Source: Scalesia atractyloides (Eukaryota; Streptophyta; Magnoliopsida; Asterales; Asteraceae). Taken from it: a DNA stretch of 64,000 nucleotides. The translations under genes and the position numbers were made by a program. Location: assembly GCA_947069175.1 (NCBI GenBank), contig CAMTDV010000013.1, positions 13,311,501 through 13,375,500 of the forward strand, read 5' to 3'. Below are positions 17,741 through 30,127 of the stretch, in pieces. The notes below the pieces were generated by a model. It was not told where the DNA came from and ran no database searches. It saw nothing but the letters and a program-made list of their open reading frames with translations. How positions within the stretch are numbered: the first letter of the stretch is position 1; the number at the start of each line of letters is the position of its first letter.

Positions 17741-20700
17741 GGTGCAGCAGCGCGTGCAGGGCAACAACTAGTTAAATTACAAAACTAATGGTATTCAATA
17801 TTTTTATAATAAAAGTCAAATATTTATGCAACACGTTAGTTTAATCATGTTAATTTAGTTAGAAGATTAATCAAACACATTATCTGTTAAACTTACAAAT
17901 CATATTTAACCAAAGTTAGTGCTAGACCTTAATGTCGTTGCAAAATTTTATATAATGGTACTTGAGACCTAAACTAGCAGCTTTTAATCAACCTCATTTT
18001 CATCTTCCCCAAATTCTCATGGTAAAAAAATAACGGCCACCATAGATTAGATTCGCCAATCACAACTAAACCCATATTTTACGCACAGACGTCGACGTAT
18101 TACATGCGGACAACGGGTTAAGGTAGAGCAGATACTTTGGAGAAATTAAATGAGGTGTTTGCATTGTGTTGCTTCTTGTTTTCATTTGATCAAAGGCCTA
18201 GTTGTTGCTTTACTTATGTGTTTATAGCTTCTGATTCTTGCAGATTGGCCAAGGAGAAAAAAACAATGTATACAAGGCTCGGGATCTAATATATATCAAA
18301 AGTGTTGCTTTTTAAAAGGGTGCGGGGTCCAATAAACAACATCGCCGGGATGTCTGTGACCGGATTGTAAGATCGTTGATGCTTTCTGCGACATCAACCA
18401 CACAAACACTGTCTGAGGTGCTGAAGCTAATAAATATATGGTTGTTTTGTAATGTGGCAGGATTTCATTGAACCTAAACACAAGCGACTGACTATAAAAC
18501 ATGGACGGCACCACCCATGTTTGAAGGACATTTATGGGATACATTTGACTATTTGAGGGACATTTGTGGGATAAGAAAGTCGAAGGGAAGTTTTGTGTCA
18601 TTTGAAAGGCAGCAGGGAGAATTTAGGGATACGAAAGTCAAAGGGAAGTTTTGTGTCATTTGTAAATGTTTTTGCGAGAATTTTTTACATTGAACTTTTT
18701 ACGCTACTATAAATGTTTTTTTATCGTTGTTTACATCGGACTTTTTTTACGCCGACTGGGCTCGAGCTTTGCTAATCATGTTTTTATGAAGCTCTAGCTT
18801 GAATAGGTTTGAGCCTTCTTATTTGAGCTCAAGCTCGGCTCGTAAATGAAACCAAAAGCTCAGGCTTGGCTCGACTTAGCTCGAGTTGTTTTGAGAACAA
18901 CCTTAAACTAGTTAAAAGCTCGTCTCAAGCTCGCTTCAAGGCCCAGCTGATAACTTATCATGCAAACAGAATTTTGCAAGTACATCTGAAAAATCCTCAT
19001 CAATACCAAAATTGACACGTCAAAGCCCAAAAATAGTTCAAAAACTCATAATTTATCCTACACTCTAAATTGATTTTCTTTAAATATATATTTTGAAAAT
19101 AAGTTATAAATTTAATGTAGTTAGCTTATAAATTAATAATCTATGTAACTTTACCAATATACACTTACAATAAATTTAATATAAATATTAAATGAATCAA
19201 AATGAAATATTCTTATTAGTTGAAATTTTTATCTTTTTTTCGTACAAAGAATTTATTTTCATTTGAACCTTCTACTATATAATATATATAGTAACGGTAT
19301 TTAGGTCATTTATAAAAAATTAACGGAGAAAATCTAACATAGTTAATCAATTGAACTCAAATAGTTATAAATTGAAAAATAGTTAAATATTTTAATTTTA
19401 AACTCAAATAGTTAAAACTAGAGTTTGTTTACCGGAATTGAGAAATGATAAGTGCAAGCATATGCTGGCTGGAACCCTTTATAGCTTTTAGCGTATTTAG
19501 GATAGATATCATTATCGTAAACGAAATTAAACCCTTTTTAAGATCAACAAACAAACAAACAAATTTCTCCACATACGTGTGATTGTTGATATAACAACCG
19601 GAATCCAAATTAATATAATCATTATTGCGTGTAGATTATTTAAAGTATCTTTTTCTCTAGAAATTTCTCATCTAATTAGTTGCATTGAAACTTCTAAAAA
19701 AATATACATGCAAATAAACAAGTTTATCGTTATATAAAATATGGTATGTGATGGTTCAGTGAGATTATATTACGACCCCTAGTTGATTGTTGTCGTTTTC
19801 AAACCTTTCTTCTCACCACATCCTATTCATTGTTTTTCTTTCACTAACTCACCATCTAATTTTCTTATATATGTGCTATATATAACGAGTTTATATAAAT
19901 TATAGATCTACTTGGTAAAGGTATATACTTATTAAAATTTAGAAGGGGATCTTATGTTTAAACTTAGACAAAAGTGAGTAATTTGCAAGGGACTAATTTG
20001 ATGTTTTTGGTGTAAAGTATATTAAGAGTAACGGCTAACGTTTAAAAAATATAATATACAGAGGGGATAAATTAATTCGAAACTCATATGTATTAAAAGA
20101 ACTTGAAGAGTCCATCTGAATCATGGATAACTATTTGATCAAAAAATAATTTAGTTAAATTATTAGTGACATTTAGATAAATAAATAAAACTTTCAATAT
20201 CAAAATATAGCATATAAAAGGGTTAAAAAAAAGTCTTTCGGTAACTTCATTTCCTATTTAGTACACTGGGATATGACTGGGAAATTCTCTCACCATCTCT
20301 TCTACAAATCAAGAAAATAATTGTAGGTTAGGTTCTTGATTATTTTTCCATCGAGATTTTCACCAAAAGGCACAACTCCAACACTCCATCAACAAGTGTC
20401 CTCCTGGATTACCTAATCGATTCTTGTGGATTCCATCATGGTTCATGAAGAAGTCATCGTCGTTTTTCCCTATTTCTCCCCTAGTCATAATAGACAACAT
20501 AGTAAAATCATTTCTATGGTTACAAGGAAACCGAAACGAAACAAACCATTCACTATGGAGGTTATAAATCATTGATTAAGGAATAACCTAAAAATGTGTC
20601 GCAACATGGTGTTCAACTATGCAGACAAGAATACAAAGTCATGTACATAAAGTGTAGGTTAGGTTCATTGATGCTTTTTTTTTGTGAATCAGGTTAAGTG

Positions 20701-22600
20701 TTAGTGAATGTATGAAGTAATATACGTTGAGGACAATGAGAAGAGAAAATGTTATACACATGTTAGCAATATAATCTACACAGTAATATAACATATACTC
20801 ATGTTTGGTAAACAATATAGAACTTATATATCTAATAAATAAGTAATTAGTTGTATCACATGTTACAATTATGTAAACTTAATAGTTTTTGACTTCTCTT
20901 ATTTCACCACTTTATATTCTATCTCTTAGTTAAAAAAAAGATAATCATATCTCATCTTAAATTATCATATGTACCGGTAATGTATATATTATGCACATTT
21001 GTTTGATGTTATCATGTTAAATTCCATGGTAGTTTCTACATGCTGACGAAGAACATATAAAATGTGCATTATGAAAAGATAAGGAAAGTCCCTATGATAG
21101 ATATATGACCAGGTTAAAAAGCGCCATTATCGACTATTAGTGGGGAACTTCGTATATCTAAGATTGTGTTAAAGGTTAAGCTTAATGGATCAATTAATTA
21201 AGAGTATATATTAGCTATATAAGCCGTAATTGATTTTCTCTATCTCGTTTTACTCTTTTTATGTTAATTAGTTTGATTGATTAAATTGTGGTTGAATTTG
21301 TCGGTTTGAAAAAGTAAAAAGAATTTGTACTCTACCATTTATCAAAATCTGCTTCTTTAAACTGCATACGAAAGAATAGTTTTTAGTAATAAGAACTTCA
21401 AGAAAATAAATTGATTACAAGGGTACACATAAAACCAATGTTTTTAAACCCGGACCGGACAATGAACTGATCATCTTACTGGTCCACTGGTTGGACTGGT
21501 CGGTATGTATACAAATTCCTATCTTGCTAACAAGTAAGTCAAACCGACTCAAACACTTTAACATTAAGATAAACAATAAATAAACTCTATCCTAATCTAT
21601 CTTGAACTCTGATTCGTATGCATATCAATTCTGTAACTCACATGTTACTGCAAGCCTTGACTCAAGTTGGCGTCTAGGCGTCGACTCGAGCAGCAATCCC
21701 ACACCTGTCACATCCCGACCCGCAGCGGAATAAGAGTCGGGGCATAATTGGGTTATCACCAAAGCTCATGATGTTTACTAAAATGTTTCATATTTATTAA
21801 ATTCAAATTACAACTTAAATGTTCGAATCAAATTCATACAATTACAAGGAAATGAAACTAAGTAAAACAATCCAAAGCTTAAACTGATTTATTCTTCTAG
21901 GCCTTCCTATGTGTTTCTTGCCTCAACTGGATCACCTTTATCATGTGTAAAATGGGGGAAATTTTGGGTCAACAAAAGTTGGCGAGTGAACCTTGTTAAA
22001 AACATTGTTATTGATTTCTTATTGTATTTAATATTGAAAAGTTATGCAATGATCACATGTGAGCAAACATATATAAATAAACAATCACCAACCACCTTGA
22101 ATGAGTATATGACATGAATGATAATGTATTGTGAGATCAAGGCTCAATCAAACGGAGCTGATCGTATGACATGAATGATGATGTATGTGAGATCAAGGCT
22201 CAATCAAACGGAGCCGATCGAATGAGGCACCTGATACTCAACCCGTCTCCCACGCGGAGCTGATGGGCCTAATGAAATGCATGTACTGAAAATGATAACT
22301 TTAATCTAAACATAATCCACGCAACAATTGATACATATTGGATACACATTTGATCACGGATATGATGGATGCACAAGTGTTTAAATATAATAAGGAATTA
22401 AACGACACATGATACACCCCAAATGTAACATTTGTCAAAAACGGGTTTTCCAAACCCGCTTCGTTTGTAGTCGAATATCAAGTTATAAAGGTTTCGTTGC
22501 GTATTTATGGTTATTTTAATTTTAAACGATGCATAATTAGTAAACAAATTAGAATTTAAAAACTATAATTAATAAAAAGTGAAAAAAAAAAAAGAAAACC

Positions 22601-22680
22601 GGCTGCCGGGATTCGAACCCGGGTCAGCCGGGTGAGTCTAACGACTTAACTCGCGCAATTATAACCACTCCGCCACTAGT
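22601..22680 (-). other. tRNA-like Pol III module, antisense (inner solo LTR)
   Basis: On the minus strand: box A in AGTGGCGGAGTGGTTATAA, box B GGGTTCGAATCCC, extended stem GGCTG/CAGCC, then GGTTTTC and a run of twelve T as terminator. Both boxes match the tRNA consensus although the sequence between them differs from LTR copies 1 and 2. Confidence 0.75.
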
Positions 22681-23510
22681 TGCTTTTGTGAAATGTAGGA
22701 AGCAAATAAAACATAACTTCACTCAGGAATCAACCTGTTTACGCCAACTAAAACCGTAATCGGCTCCCAAACGTCCAAGACGTTTGAGTGATCGCGGAAT
22801 TCTGTTTATAACCGATAAACCGACACTTTCAATCAATTCAGTCTTGAATGGACTTGAATTTATGTGATGATCGGTTTTAATAACCGAAAATCTTCATTTC
22901 CTGAATTACTCCAGCAATAGCACCCTCTCGCGACTCAAACTCATCCGCAGAACCTCCAATTTCACTTTCGCTCTACTTTCAGTTCGTCGGAAAAGCTTTT
23001 TGAACTCGCCGGACTTTCGCCGGAAAACCGTGTCTTCCATCAAATCAGTAAGTTTCTCAATTCTTTCATCGTCTATCAGTTGTTAAGCTTTTGCTAACTC
23101 AAACCCTTCAATCAGAATCAGTTCCAGGCGACGATATCGGATAATTATCATTCGCCGGAAAATCTCTGAGAATTTCTAGAACTCGCTGTTAAACGGTATA
23201 AACCTTTAAACATTCTGATAACTCTTGTTCAGTACTTCAATTCCGCATCCAGCTAATCAAAATTGTTAATTGGTCCGCTCAGACAAAGTCCATAAAAACA
23301 GAGCCGACGACTTCGCCGGAATTCTGAGAAAGATCATTTCTCCGGTATGTTTACTTCCAAAATCTTCTCTGCCATTTCATTTTTAATCATTTGAATGTTT
23401 GTCAATCGAATTAAACAAGAAACAGTAGGGTAATCGTTGTCTGTGATTTCGTAACGAAGAAGATGAAGTTAGTTTGTTTATAAGTTTAATATAAATTGGA
23501 TATTATCTCG

Positions 23511-23926
23511 GGTTAGACACACAGTCCAGCGGTGGACTGTGTGCGCACATATATCACACGCCGCGAGTTCGATCCTTGACAAAATTGTATGCTCTGTAAT
23601 AAAGATGTTTTCCTTTTTAACTGAACCGGATTAACTCACGGAAGATGTTAAGTATAATAAAAATCGGTATATTAACCAGGTTAGACACACAGTCCAGCGG
23701 TGGACTGTGTGCAACACTAACCCACAGGTCCCGGGTTCGAGACCTGTTACACACTCCGGTTCGATGATTAAAACCCTTTTTGAAAATAAAAGAATTTTGA
23801 ATAAACTAAAACAGTATATAAATATAATTAAAAACAGAATTATTTCGGGTTAGACACGTAGCTCAGTTGGTAGAGCTGCGTGCACTCGTACGGGAGGTCT
23901 CGGGTTCGAGCCTCACCCAGCGCGTA
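23511..23926 (+). other. Array of three tRNA-like modules (inner solo LTR)
   Basis: Modules lie at 23511-23580, 23679-23750 and 23848-23926, spacing about 168 bp. The first two keep the CACACAGTCCA/TGGACTGTGTG hairpin. The second has the GGTTCGAGACC box B and the third has TAGCTCAGTTGG plus GGGTTCGAGCC. The equivalent of module 2 in 5491-8134 is missing. Confidence 0.7.
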
Positions 23927-24439
23927 CATACACACGATTGAACCGGTCAAACAGTCAACAGTCAAACAGTCAGCGGTCAAACGGTCAATGGTCAACGCAA
24001 AAAGTCAACATTTTTTATATTTTTATTTATTTATTTAATTTAAAAATCAATTAAAAATACTTAATAATAATGTTTTTAAAGATAGAAAATAGCCTTAAAC
24101 TCACAAAAATATATCTAGAAATATTATTAAAATTATTAATAAAATCCACTCATTTACCATACCTTTTCGTTATTTTTTCGTTATTGTTTAGGTTAGTTAA
24201 TTCCCGTCGATCAATCCTCTTAACTTGTGCGCATTTCATCATCTTCAACCGAACGCACCCAATGTGAGTGAATCTCTACAAATTCCCCGTTTTAATCACG
24301 TTTTTTGGGTGTATCATGTGTCTTATTATTTATCACATTTAAACTATTGTGCATCTATCATATCCATGAACAAATGTGTATTCAACATGTATCAACTGGT
24401 TGTGTGGTTATTGTTTAGATTATGTTTATCATTTTTCAG

Positions 24440-24640
24440 TACATACATTATCATAGGCCGCCGCTCCCCATTACATTATGAGCGTTGAGCTGTTCCCCAT
24501 TACATTATGAGCGTGAACCAGGTGTTGCCAACATACGATCGGCTCCGTTTGATTGAGCCTTGATCGCACAGACATTCATCATAGGCCGTCCGTTCCCCAT
24601 TACATTATGAGCGTGAACGTGACGTTGCCAACATATATAG
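24440..24640 (+). repeat. Short repeats in U5 of the inner solo LTR
   Basis: Three copies of a GTTCCCCATTACATTATGAG-type unit are interleaved with one copy of the bulged hairpin (24536-24566) also present in the gag-only element's internal array. Confidence 0.75.
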
Positions 24641-25504
24641 TTTCATTCATGTGTTATATTCATGCAAGTTGGTTTGTTATTGTATGTTTATTGTAAGTTA
24701 TTGTTTGTTGATGTTATTGTTATTGTATGATTTAATTACGTTTGCTCACATATGATTATTGCACATTTTTTCCTGATAAAGATAACCAGAGATCAATAAT
24801 AAATGTTTTTCTAACAAGGTTCACTCGCCAACTTATGTTGACCCAAAAACCCCCATTTTTACACATGATACAGGTGATCCAGCTGCAGCAAGAAACACAT
24901 AGGATGGCTTAGAAGAATAAACTGGATTAGACTTTGGATTGTTTAGTTGATTATCTTTCTTTGTATTTGTATGAACATGTTTGGAATATTGAGGATGTAA
25001 TTTTGACTTTAATAAATATGAAACATATTAGTAAATATCATGAGCTTTGGTGATAACCCAATTATGCCCCGACTCTTATTCCGCTGCGGGTCGGGGTGTG
25101 TGACACCAAAAATGTGATTAAAACGGGGAATTGGTAGAGATTCACTCACATTGGGTGCGTTCTTTTGATGATGTTGGATGCGCACGAGTTTTGGGATTTG
25201 ATCGACGAGGAAAACTAACCTAAAATAATAACGAAATGGTTCGGTAAATAAATGGATTTTATTTGAGACTAATACTTTTAATTAACAAACTTAATAGGAT
25301 TTTTAGATTTATTTTTGTGAGTTTAAGGCCATTTCTTAACTTTAAAATTATTATTTTTAAGTATTTTTAATTGATTTTTAAATTAAATAAATAAATAAAA
25401 AGAAAATAAAAATTTTGATTTTTTGACCGTTGACCGGCCGTTGACCGTTGACCGGCCGTTGACCGTTGACCGGACCCTTGACCGGTCAGACTGTGGAAAT
25501 GTTG

Positions 25505-25580
25505 TGCGATGAGTGAGGTTCGAACCCGGGACCTCTCGTACGCGTGCACGCAGCTCTACCAACTGAGCTACGTGTCTAAC
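25505..25580 (-). other. tRNA-like module 4 equivalent (outer solo LTR)
   Basis: The minus strand shows CACGTAGCTCAGTTGGTAGA (box A) and CCCGGGTTCGAACCTCAC (box B). It is followed, reading minus, by the GGTCAAC repeat block at 25423-25490. Confidence 0.7.
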
Positions 25581-25623
25581 CCGAAATATTCTATGTTTTA
25601 ATTATATATATATACTGATTAGC

Positions 25624-25787
25624 TTGTTATTTTATTTGATTTATATTAAAAAGGATTTATATGTCGAACCGGTTGCAGGGACCCTGGGCTGTGCGCTTAC
25701 GAACCGAAGGACCCGAGTTCGACTCCGGGTCCCTGCAACCGGTTCGACATATAAATCCTTTTTAATATAAACCAAATAAAATAACAA
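25624..25787. repeat. 60-bp inverted repeat around a tRNA-like half-module
   Basis: Arms 25624-25683 and 25728-25787 are reverse complements with one mismatch. The 44-nt centre (25684-25727) is itself the reverse complement of sequence directly right of the second arm (about 25785-25820). A segment holding a tRNA-like 3' half (CGAGTTCGACTCC) was therefore copied in inverted orientation. It can form a long hairpin. Confidence 0.9.
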
Positions 25788-25860
25788 CTCGAGTCCTTCG
25801 GTTCGTAAGCGCACAGCCCAACCAGTTGGGCTGTGTGTCTAATCTGTTTAACTTATGGTT
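25788..25860 (-). other. tRNA-like half-module (outer solo LTR)
   Basis: The minus strand shows ATTAGACACACAGCCCAA-CTGG-TTGGGCTGTG, a 10-bp hairpin that keeps pairing although its sequence differs from CACACAGTCCA. The box B half is displaced into the neighbouring inverted repeat. Confidence 0.6.
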
Positions 25861-25936
25861 TATATTACTCTTATAAACATACTGTGACTTGTTCTGATTC
25901 AGTTTTAAAAAGGTTGGTTTTCTGAAAATCGGTGCG

Positions 25937-26009
25937 TTGTAAGGTTCGAACTCGTGACGTGCGCTGTGTGATTGCACACAGTCCACCGCTGGACTGTGTG
26001 TCTAACCTG
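25937..26009 (-). other. tRNA-like module 1/2 equivalent (outer solo LTR)
   Basis: The minus strand holds the CACACAGTCCA/TGGACTGTGTG hairpin with loop GCGG and a box B-like CGAGTTCGAACCT. Confidence 0.6.
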
Positions 26010-26870
26010 GTTAAATATTCTGTTTTAATTAAACTTATACACAATGTTTGACTTCATCTTCTTCATTCATAAAGACACAGACAAAGATGTCCGACTGTTC
26101 TTGTTTAAATCGTTCGTCTAACATTTAATTGATTGAAATGTAATGGATAAAGAGAGTTACGGAATCGAATGTACCGAACAGGATGTTTTTCTCAGATTTC
26201 CGGCAAGGGTCGTCGGCTCTGATTTGTGAATTCCGTCTGAGTGGATCAATTAACAGTTTTGATCAACGAATTGTGAAATTAAGTTATTAAGCAAAGGTTA
26301 TCAGGGGGTTTAGATGATTGTACCGATTCACAACGTGACTTCTGGAATTTCCAGTGATTTTCCGGCGAGTGCAGGAATTTCCGGCAACGTCGTCTGAGAC
26401 CGATTCTGGTTGAAGGAATGAAGTTAATATATGTCTAACAATGGTTTGAAAACGAAAGAGTCGAGAAAATTACCGATTTGGTGTAAGTCTCGGTTTTCCG
26501 GTGAAAGTCCGGCGAATGCAGAATATCTCCGGCGAGTGCTAAGACTTCGAGAAATTGTGCGATTTTGAGCGAAAAGATTACCAGAGACTTGGGTGAGTAT
26601 TTATAAGGAAGAAACAGAATGAATCGAGTCCGAATTTGATCTTGATTCGTGGTCAATGTTTCTCCGGCGGTTACGACTTGAATTGGGGGATTAGACATCA
26701 GTTATAACCGATGCCGAAGTTAATTCACGCGTTCAGTCAAAGGAAACGGTCGAAATTTAGCGAAATCGTCGGTATTTCCGGCGACTGCGGATTGGGCGCG
26801 CTGATTACTGGATTTGATTTCGAGTTTTATTATAAGTATTAATTGTTTCAGTATATTAACAAAAGACTCA

Positions 26871-26932
26871 TGTGGCGGAGTGGTGTTGTGGTTGTTTGTT
26901 GAACGGGCTGACCCGGGTTCGAAACCCGGCAG
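26871..26932 (+). other. tRNA-like Pol III module, U3-antisense (outer solo LTR)
   Basis: ATGTGGCGGAGTGGTGTTG (box A TGGCGGAGTGG), GGGCTGACCCGGGTTCGAAA (box B GGTTCGAAACC) and CAGCTTCTTTTATTTTTT (terminator). Orientation relative to its LTR is antisense, as in the other three copies. Confidence 0.75.
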
Positions 26933-27125
26933 CTTCTTTTATTTTTTTCTTCACTTATTTTTACTTTTTAATAATTATAGTTTTTAAATTCTAATATGTT
27001 TATTAATTATGTATTGTTTAAAATTAAAATGAACAATATTTACGCAACGAAAGTTATAACTGACTATTCGATTAATAAACGAAGCGGGTTTTGAAAACCC
27101 GTTTTTCGACGGATGTTACAACACC

Positions 27126-28235
27126 TCCAGTTGCGGCTCAAAGCATCTTGCTGCGGCTCATACTTTCACACACCCACCAAGCCGCGACTTGGGTGGGTTC
27201 TTCTTCCCGACTCTAGTTTTGGCTCCAAGTGTTGACACGTCTCCAGCCCTATTTGAGCTTTAACTCATCCCAGCCGCATTCTTGATACCTTTCCAAGCTT
27301 CAACGCACGAAAGACTTTGCCTTGGATCAAGTTGTGGCTTGATCAAGACAATAGACCGCGTCTTGCAACCTTGGCTCAAGTGTTGAATTCAAACATTAAC
27401 ACGTACTATGAGGAAATGTATTTTTTTTACTTTGATTCTAAAAAAAGGGTAATTTCATAAAGACAAGAAAATTCAAATAAGACTTAAAAGAAAACCAGAG
27501 CCCACGCTAGGGACGGATAGTTGTAAGTTTCGTCTATCCTTTGTCTATGTAAAAAAAACTTTCTATTAATATATAATGTTAAGTATATTTAATAGGGTGC
27601 GATGTGTAAGTAAGTGAATAACAATCATTTGTTGTGTATTCATGTTCAATGTATCACATCTCGTATCTTTTGGGGAGGAATACCCTCAAAAGGGTGTCAC
27701 ATTAGTCGCGTAATCATTTGTATATATGCTTTTAGATGTGATGATTTCTTTGTAAACGAGTGTTTAGATTTGGCGATTTCTTTGTAAAAGACGATTAGAT
27801 TTGGAAATCTCAGGTAATTATGGCGTTTAGCCCTTGTGCATCCCTGTTAAAAGGGCGTTTAGCTCTTGTATGTTCAAACGAGCGTACAACGTTAGAAGTC
27901 ATTCAAATCAATAAGAGGTTGATTAGTGGAGTAGCTGGTGTGTTATGGGTGAAAGTCTTCAAATCACCCCCTATTTCTATTCAATTGAGTTACGAATCCA
28001 AAATTGGACTGGTGTTAGCTACTGACAAAATAGTACTATTATTTATCATAAGCCAAATAAGAAATGCACAAAAATAAAAGCTAGTACATGTACTGTCACA
28101 CAACTAGATATAGAAAACAAATAACTTTCTGTTTTCTGTGATTTTTTACATTGATTTCCAGTACAATCAGCACAAACCCAAGAAACTTCCTCATCCCTAT
28201 CTTCATCCTTAATTACAAGTGTACCAGACACATCA
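27126..28235. other. Intergenic, downstream of the MYB gene
   Basis: Nothing coding is recognised. 27126-27380 is GC-balanced and would have been contiguous with the sequence left of 21701 before the LTR insertions. An 85-codon ORF (27820-28077) has no family features and is not called. Confidence 0.5.
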
Positions 28236-29977
28236 CTAATGATAGCATATCTCCTTATGATCATGTGTTGTCTTGTATCCATCATCATTACTGATCAGTT
28301 GCTTCACTTCTTCAAGTTCACTATGCAATGAGCTTTCATAAACATTATTCAAATTGTACCCTTTTGGTTTCTGATCAGTGTAGTTCATGTGGTAGATCAT
28401 GAAACTCTGACTTTGATCTCCAAAACCCTTAAGAGAAAATTGATCGTCTTGCTTGATCTGGTCATACTTCTGTTGCTGCTTATGATGATGATTTTCACTA
28501 CAATTTCCATAGCTCATTTGACTTAAACAACTCCCACCTTCAGAAGAAGAACCAGTTGTACTCACCTCATGATAACCTTCATGATCACCACTTCCAAACA
28601 TGAGCATTGGGTGGTTGTACATGCTCTGATGATCCTCCTGAAACCCTAAATAGAAGCTACTATCATTGTTGTTGGTGATCAAACTATTTGGTAGTGGTTG
28701 GGCTGATGAGAGATTATGTGTAAAGTTGATTTGATCTTGAACAAGGGTGGTGGTTGCTAGGAGAGTGTTGATAATATTGTTACTCAAGTTCATGAAGTTA
28801 GGGGTTGTGTGAGTGTAAAATGGTGAAGAATTATTGGTCAAGAACAGGTTTGATGTGTTTGGTGTTGGTGATTGGAGGGGTAAAGATGGAAAAAAAGAAG
28901 GAAACATAGCCAAAAGCTTCTTCTTGAGCTTGGTGTTCCAGTAGTTTTTGATATCATTATCAGTCCTTCCTGGTAGATGAGCTGCTATTGTTGACCATCT
29001 ACATAGATAATTAATTCCAAAGATTTAAATCATAAAATGAAATACAAATAATAAAAACCTTTATTATTAATCAACTGTAGGATACAACGCGGATCATTAC
29101 AAAAGAAACCTAATTAAAATACGGTAACGAATAATGACAAAAGAATCAAACCGTATCATATCTTCTAAATATATATGCTATAGTCATAATTACAAAAGAA
29201 ACCTAATTAATATACGAAAGTAATGAATAATGACAAAAAAATTAAACCGTATCATATCTTCTAAATATATATGCTATAGTTATAGTAGAGATAATTACAA
29301 TAAATTCTAACTAATATATATTTATTATATTGTATATTGTATATTATATATATCAATAACACAGATTCTAATCATGAAACTAAACTGAAGAACAAATGTT
29401 TCCACCAATGAAAACAAGAATTAGTTGAATTAAATATGGAAGACAGATCAGATCAGACCATATCTAACTGATCAACAGGCATGCATTCATCCATAACTCT
29501 TAAAATTGCAGAATATTTTTCTAAAACATTGGTGACTGTTCATACATTCTCTCTCTTAGGTCTTGAATATGATGGGTAGCTAGTCAAAATTGGCTAAAGC
29601 AAAATCCAAGATTTGATGATAAGAAAGGTCAGTTTATATTATACCTGCTACCAATGTTAGCATACAAACTGAAAATGATCTTATCTTCATCATCAGTGAA
29701 TTCACCATGTTTAATATTTGGCCTCAGATAGTTCAGCCATCTCAATCTACAACTCTTCCCACATCTTTTTAGACCTGAACAAATCAAATTCACCAACCAC
29801 AAATATTTTGTTCCAAGAAACACATAGAAATGGAAGAAAAGTTACCAGCTTTTTGAGGGAGAGCAATCCAGTTACCACCAGTACCATATTTGTTAATGAA
29901 GTCCTTGAGTTTTGCATCTTCTTCATGAGACCATGGCCCTCTCTTTACATTTTCTTTGTCACAACATGGGGCCCTAC

Positions 29978-29981
<4 letters not shown>
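28236..29981 (-). CDS. R2R3-MYB transcription factor, subgroup 14-like
   Basis: Exons 29981-29846, 29774-29645 and 28998-28236 join in frame to a 342-residue protein. Introns are 71 and 646 bp, GT-AG, at the two conserved R2R3-MYB positions, and exon 2 has the family-typical 130 bp. R2 has Trp 17, 38 and 58. R3 has Phe 71, Trp 90 and Trp 109. The start MGRAPCCDK and the segments GNWIALPQK, LNYLRPNIKHG and PGRTDNDIKNYWNTKLKKKL resemble the MYB36/RAX (MYB37/38/84)/MYB87 group, which acts in meristem, axillary or endodermis development. Exact orthology cannot be decided here. The C-terminus is Ser/Asn/His-rich and probably activating. No bHLH-binding motif is seen in R3. It is a nuclear DNA-binding protein. 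The gene looks intact. Confidence 0.93.

Positions 29982-30016
<35 letters not shown>
29982..30016 (-). repeat. (GA)n tract in the MYB 5' leader
   Basis: An uninterrupted CT run on the plus strand (GA on the coding strand) directly upstream of the MYB start codon. GA tracts in 5' leaders are common in plant developmental regulators and can bind GAGA/BPC proteins. Confidence 0.85.
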
Positions 30017-30020
<4 letters not shown>

Positions 30021-30115
30021 GGTTGTATGTATCTCACTTAGAAATTGGCCTATTCAAGAATAAAATCTTTGTGTGGTGTTAAGAGACAATCATGTTTTGT
30101 GGGTCTGCAAGCTGG

Positions 30116-30127
30116 CATTATATATTG
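30116..30127 (-). promoter_or_regulatory. Possible TATA box of the MYB gene
   Basis: The minus strand reads CAATATATAATG about 140 bp upstream of the ATG, placing the start of transcription about 100 bp before the start codon. It is the best TATA-like match nearby but the region is AT-rich. Confidence 0.35.

Larger units (their letters stand above)
16583..21700. other. Intergenic AT-rich DNA
   Basis: No gene is supported. It holds the AT microsatellite 16792-17001, a possible exon (17095-17250), three imperfect ~100-bp repeats (17510-17740), a local duplication (about 18563-18660) and a GAGCTCG-rich palindromic patch (18750-18955). A short patch near 21450-21530 (GGACCGGACAATGAACTG, GGTCCACTGGTTGGACTGG) resembles dispersed plant repeats. 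ORFs at 17280-17513, 18296-18601 and 20360-20572 lack family features. Confidence 0.5.
22424..25105 (+). repeat. Inner solo LTR of the same family (plus)
   Basis: Starts TGTAACATTTGTC, ends GGGGTGTGTGACA. TSD CCAAA at 22419-22423 and 25106-25110. It is nested head-to-head within the outer solo LTR. It carries one antisense and three sense tRNA-like modules, so one module fewer than 5491-8134. No clear TATA box was found at the equivalent place. Confidence 0.93.
21706..27120 (-). repeat. Outer solo LTR of the tRNA-like-array family (minus), interrupted
   Basis: Left part 21706-22423 begins TGTCACATCCCGACCCGC (reverse of the LTR end). Right part 25111-27120 ends in the reverse of TGTAACATCCGTC. 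Perfect 5-bp TSD ACACC at 21701-21705 and 27121-27125. The empty length is about 2.73 kb, close to the full element's LTR. No internal region is attached, so it is a solo LTR left by LTR-LTR recombination. A TATA box (minus) lies near 26594-26605. Confidence 0.93.

Noticed and set aside
27820..28077. 85-codon ORF downstream of the MYB gene
   Set aside because: No family features and no conserved context.
29718..30041. 107-codon plus-strand ORF over MYB exons 1-2
   Set aside because: Shadow of the MYB coding strand, extended by the CT repeat.
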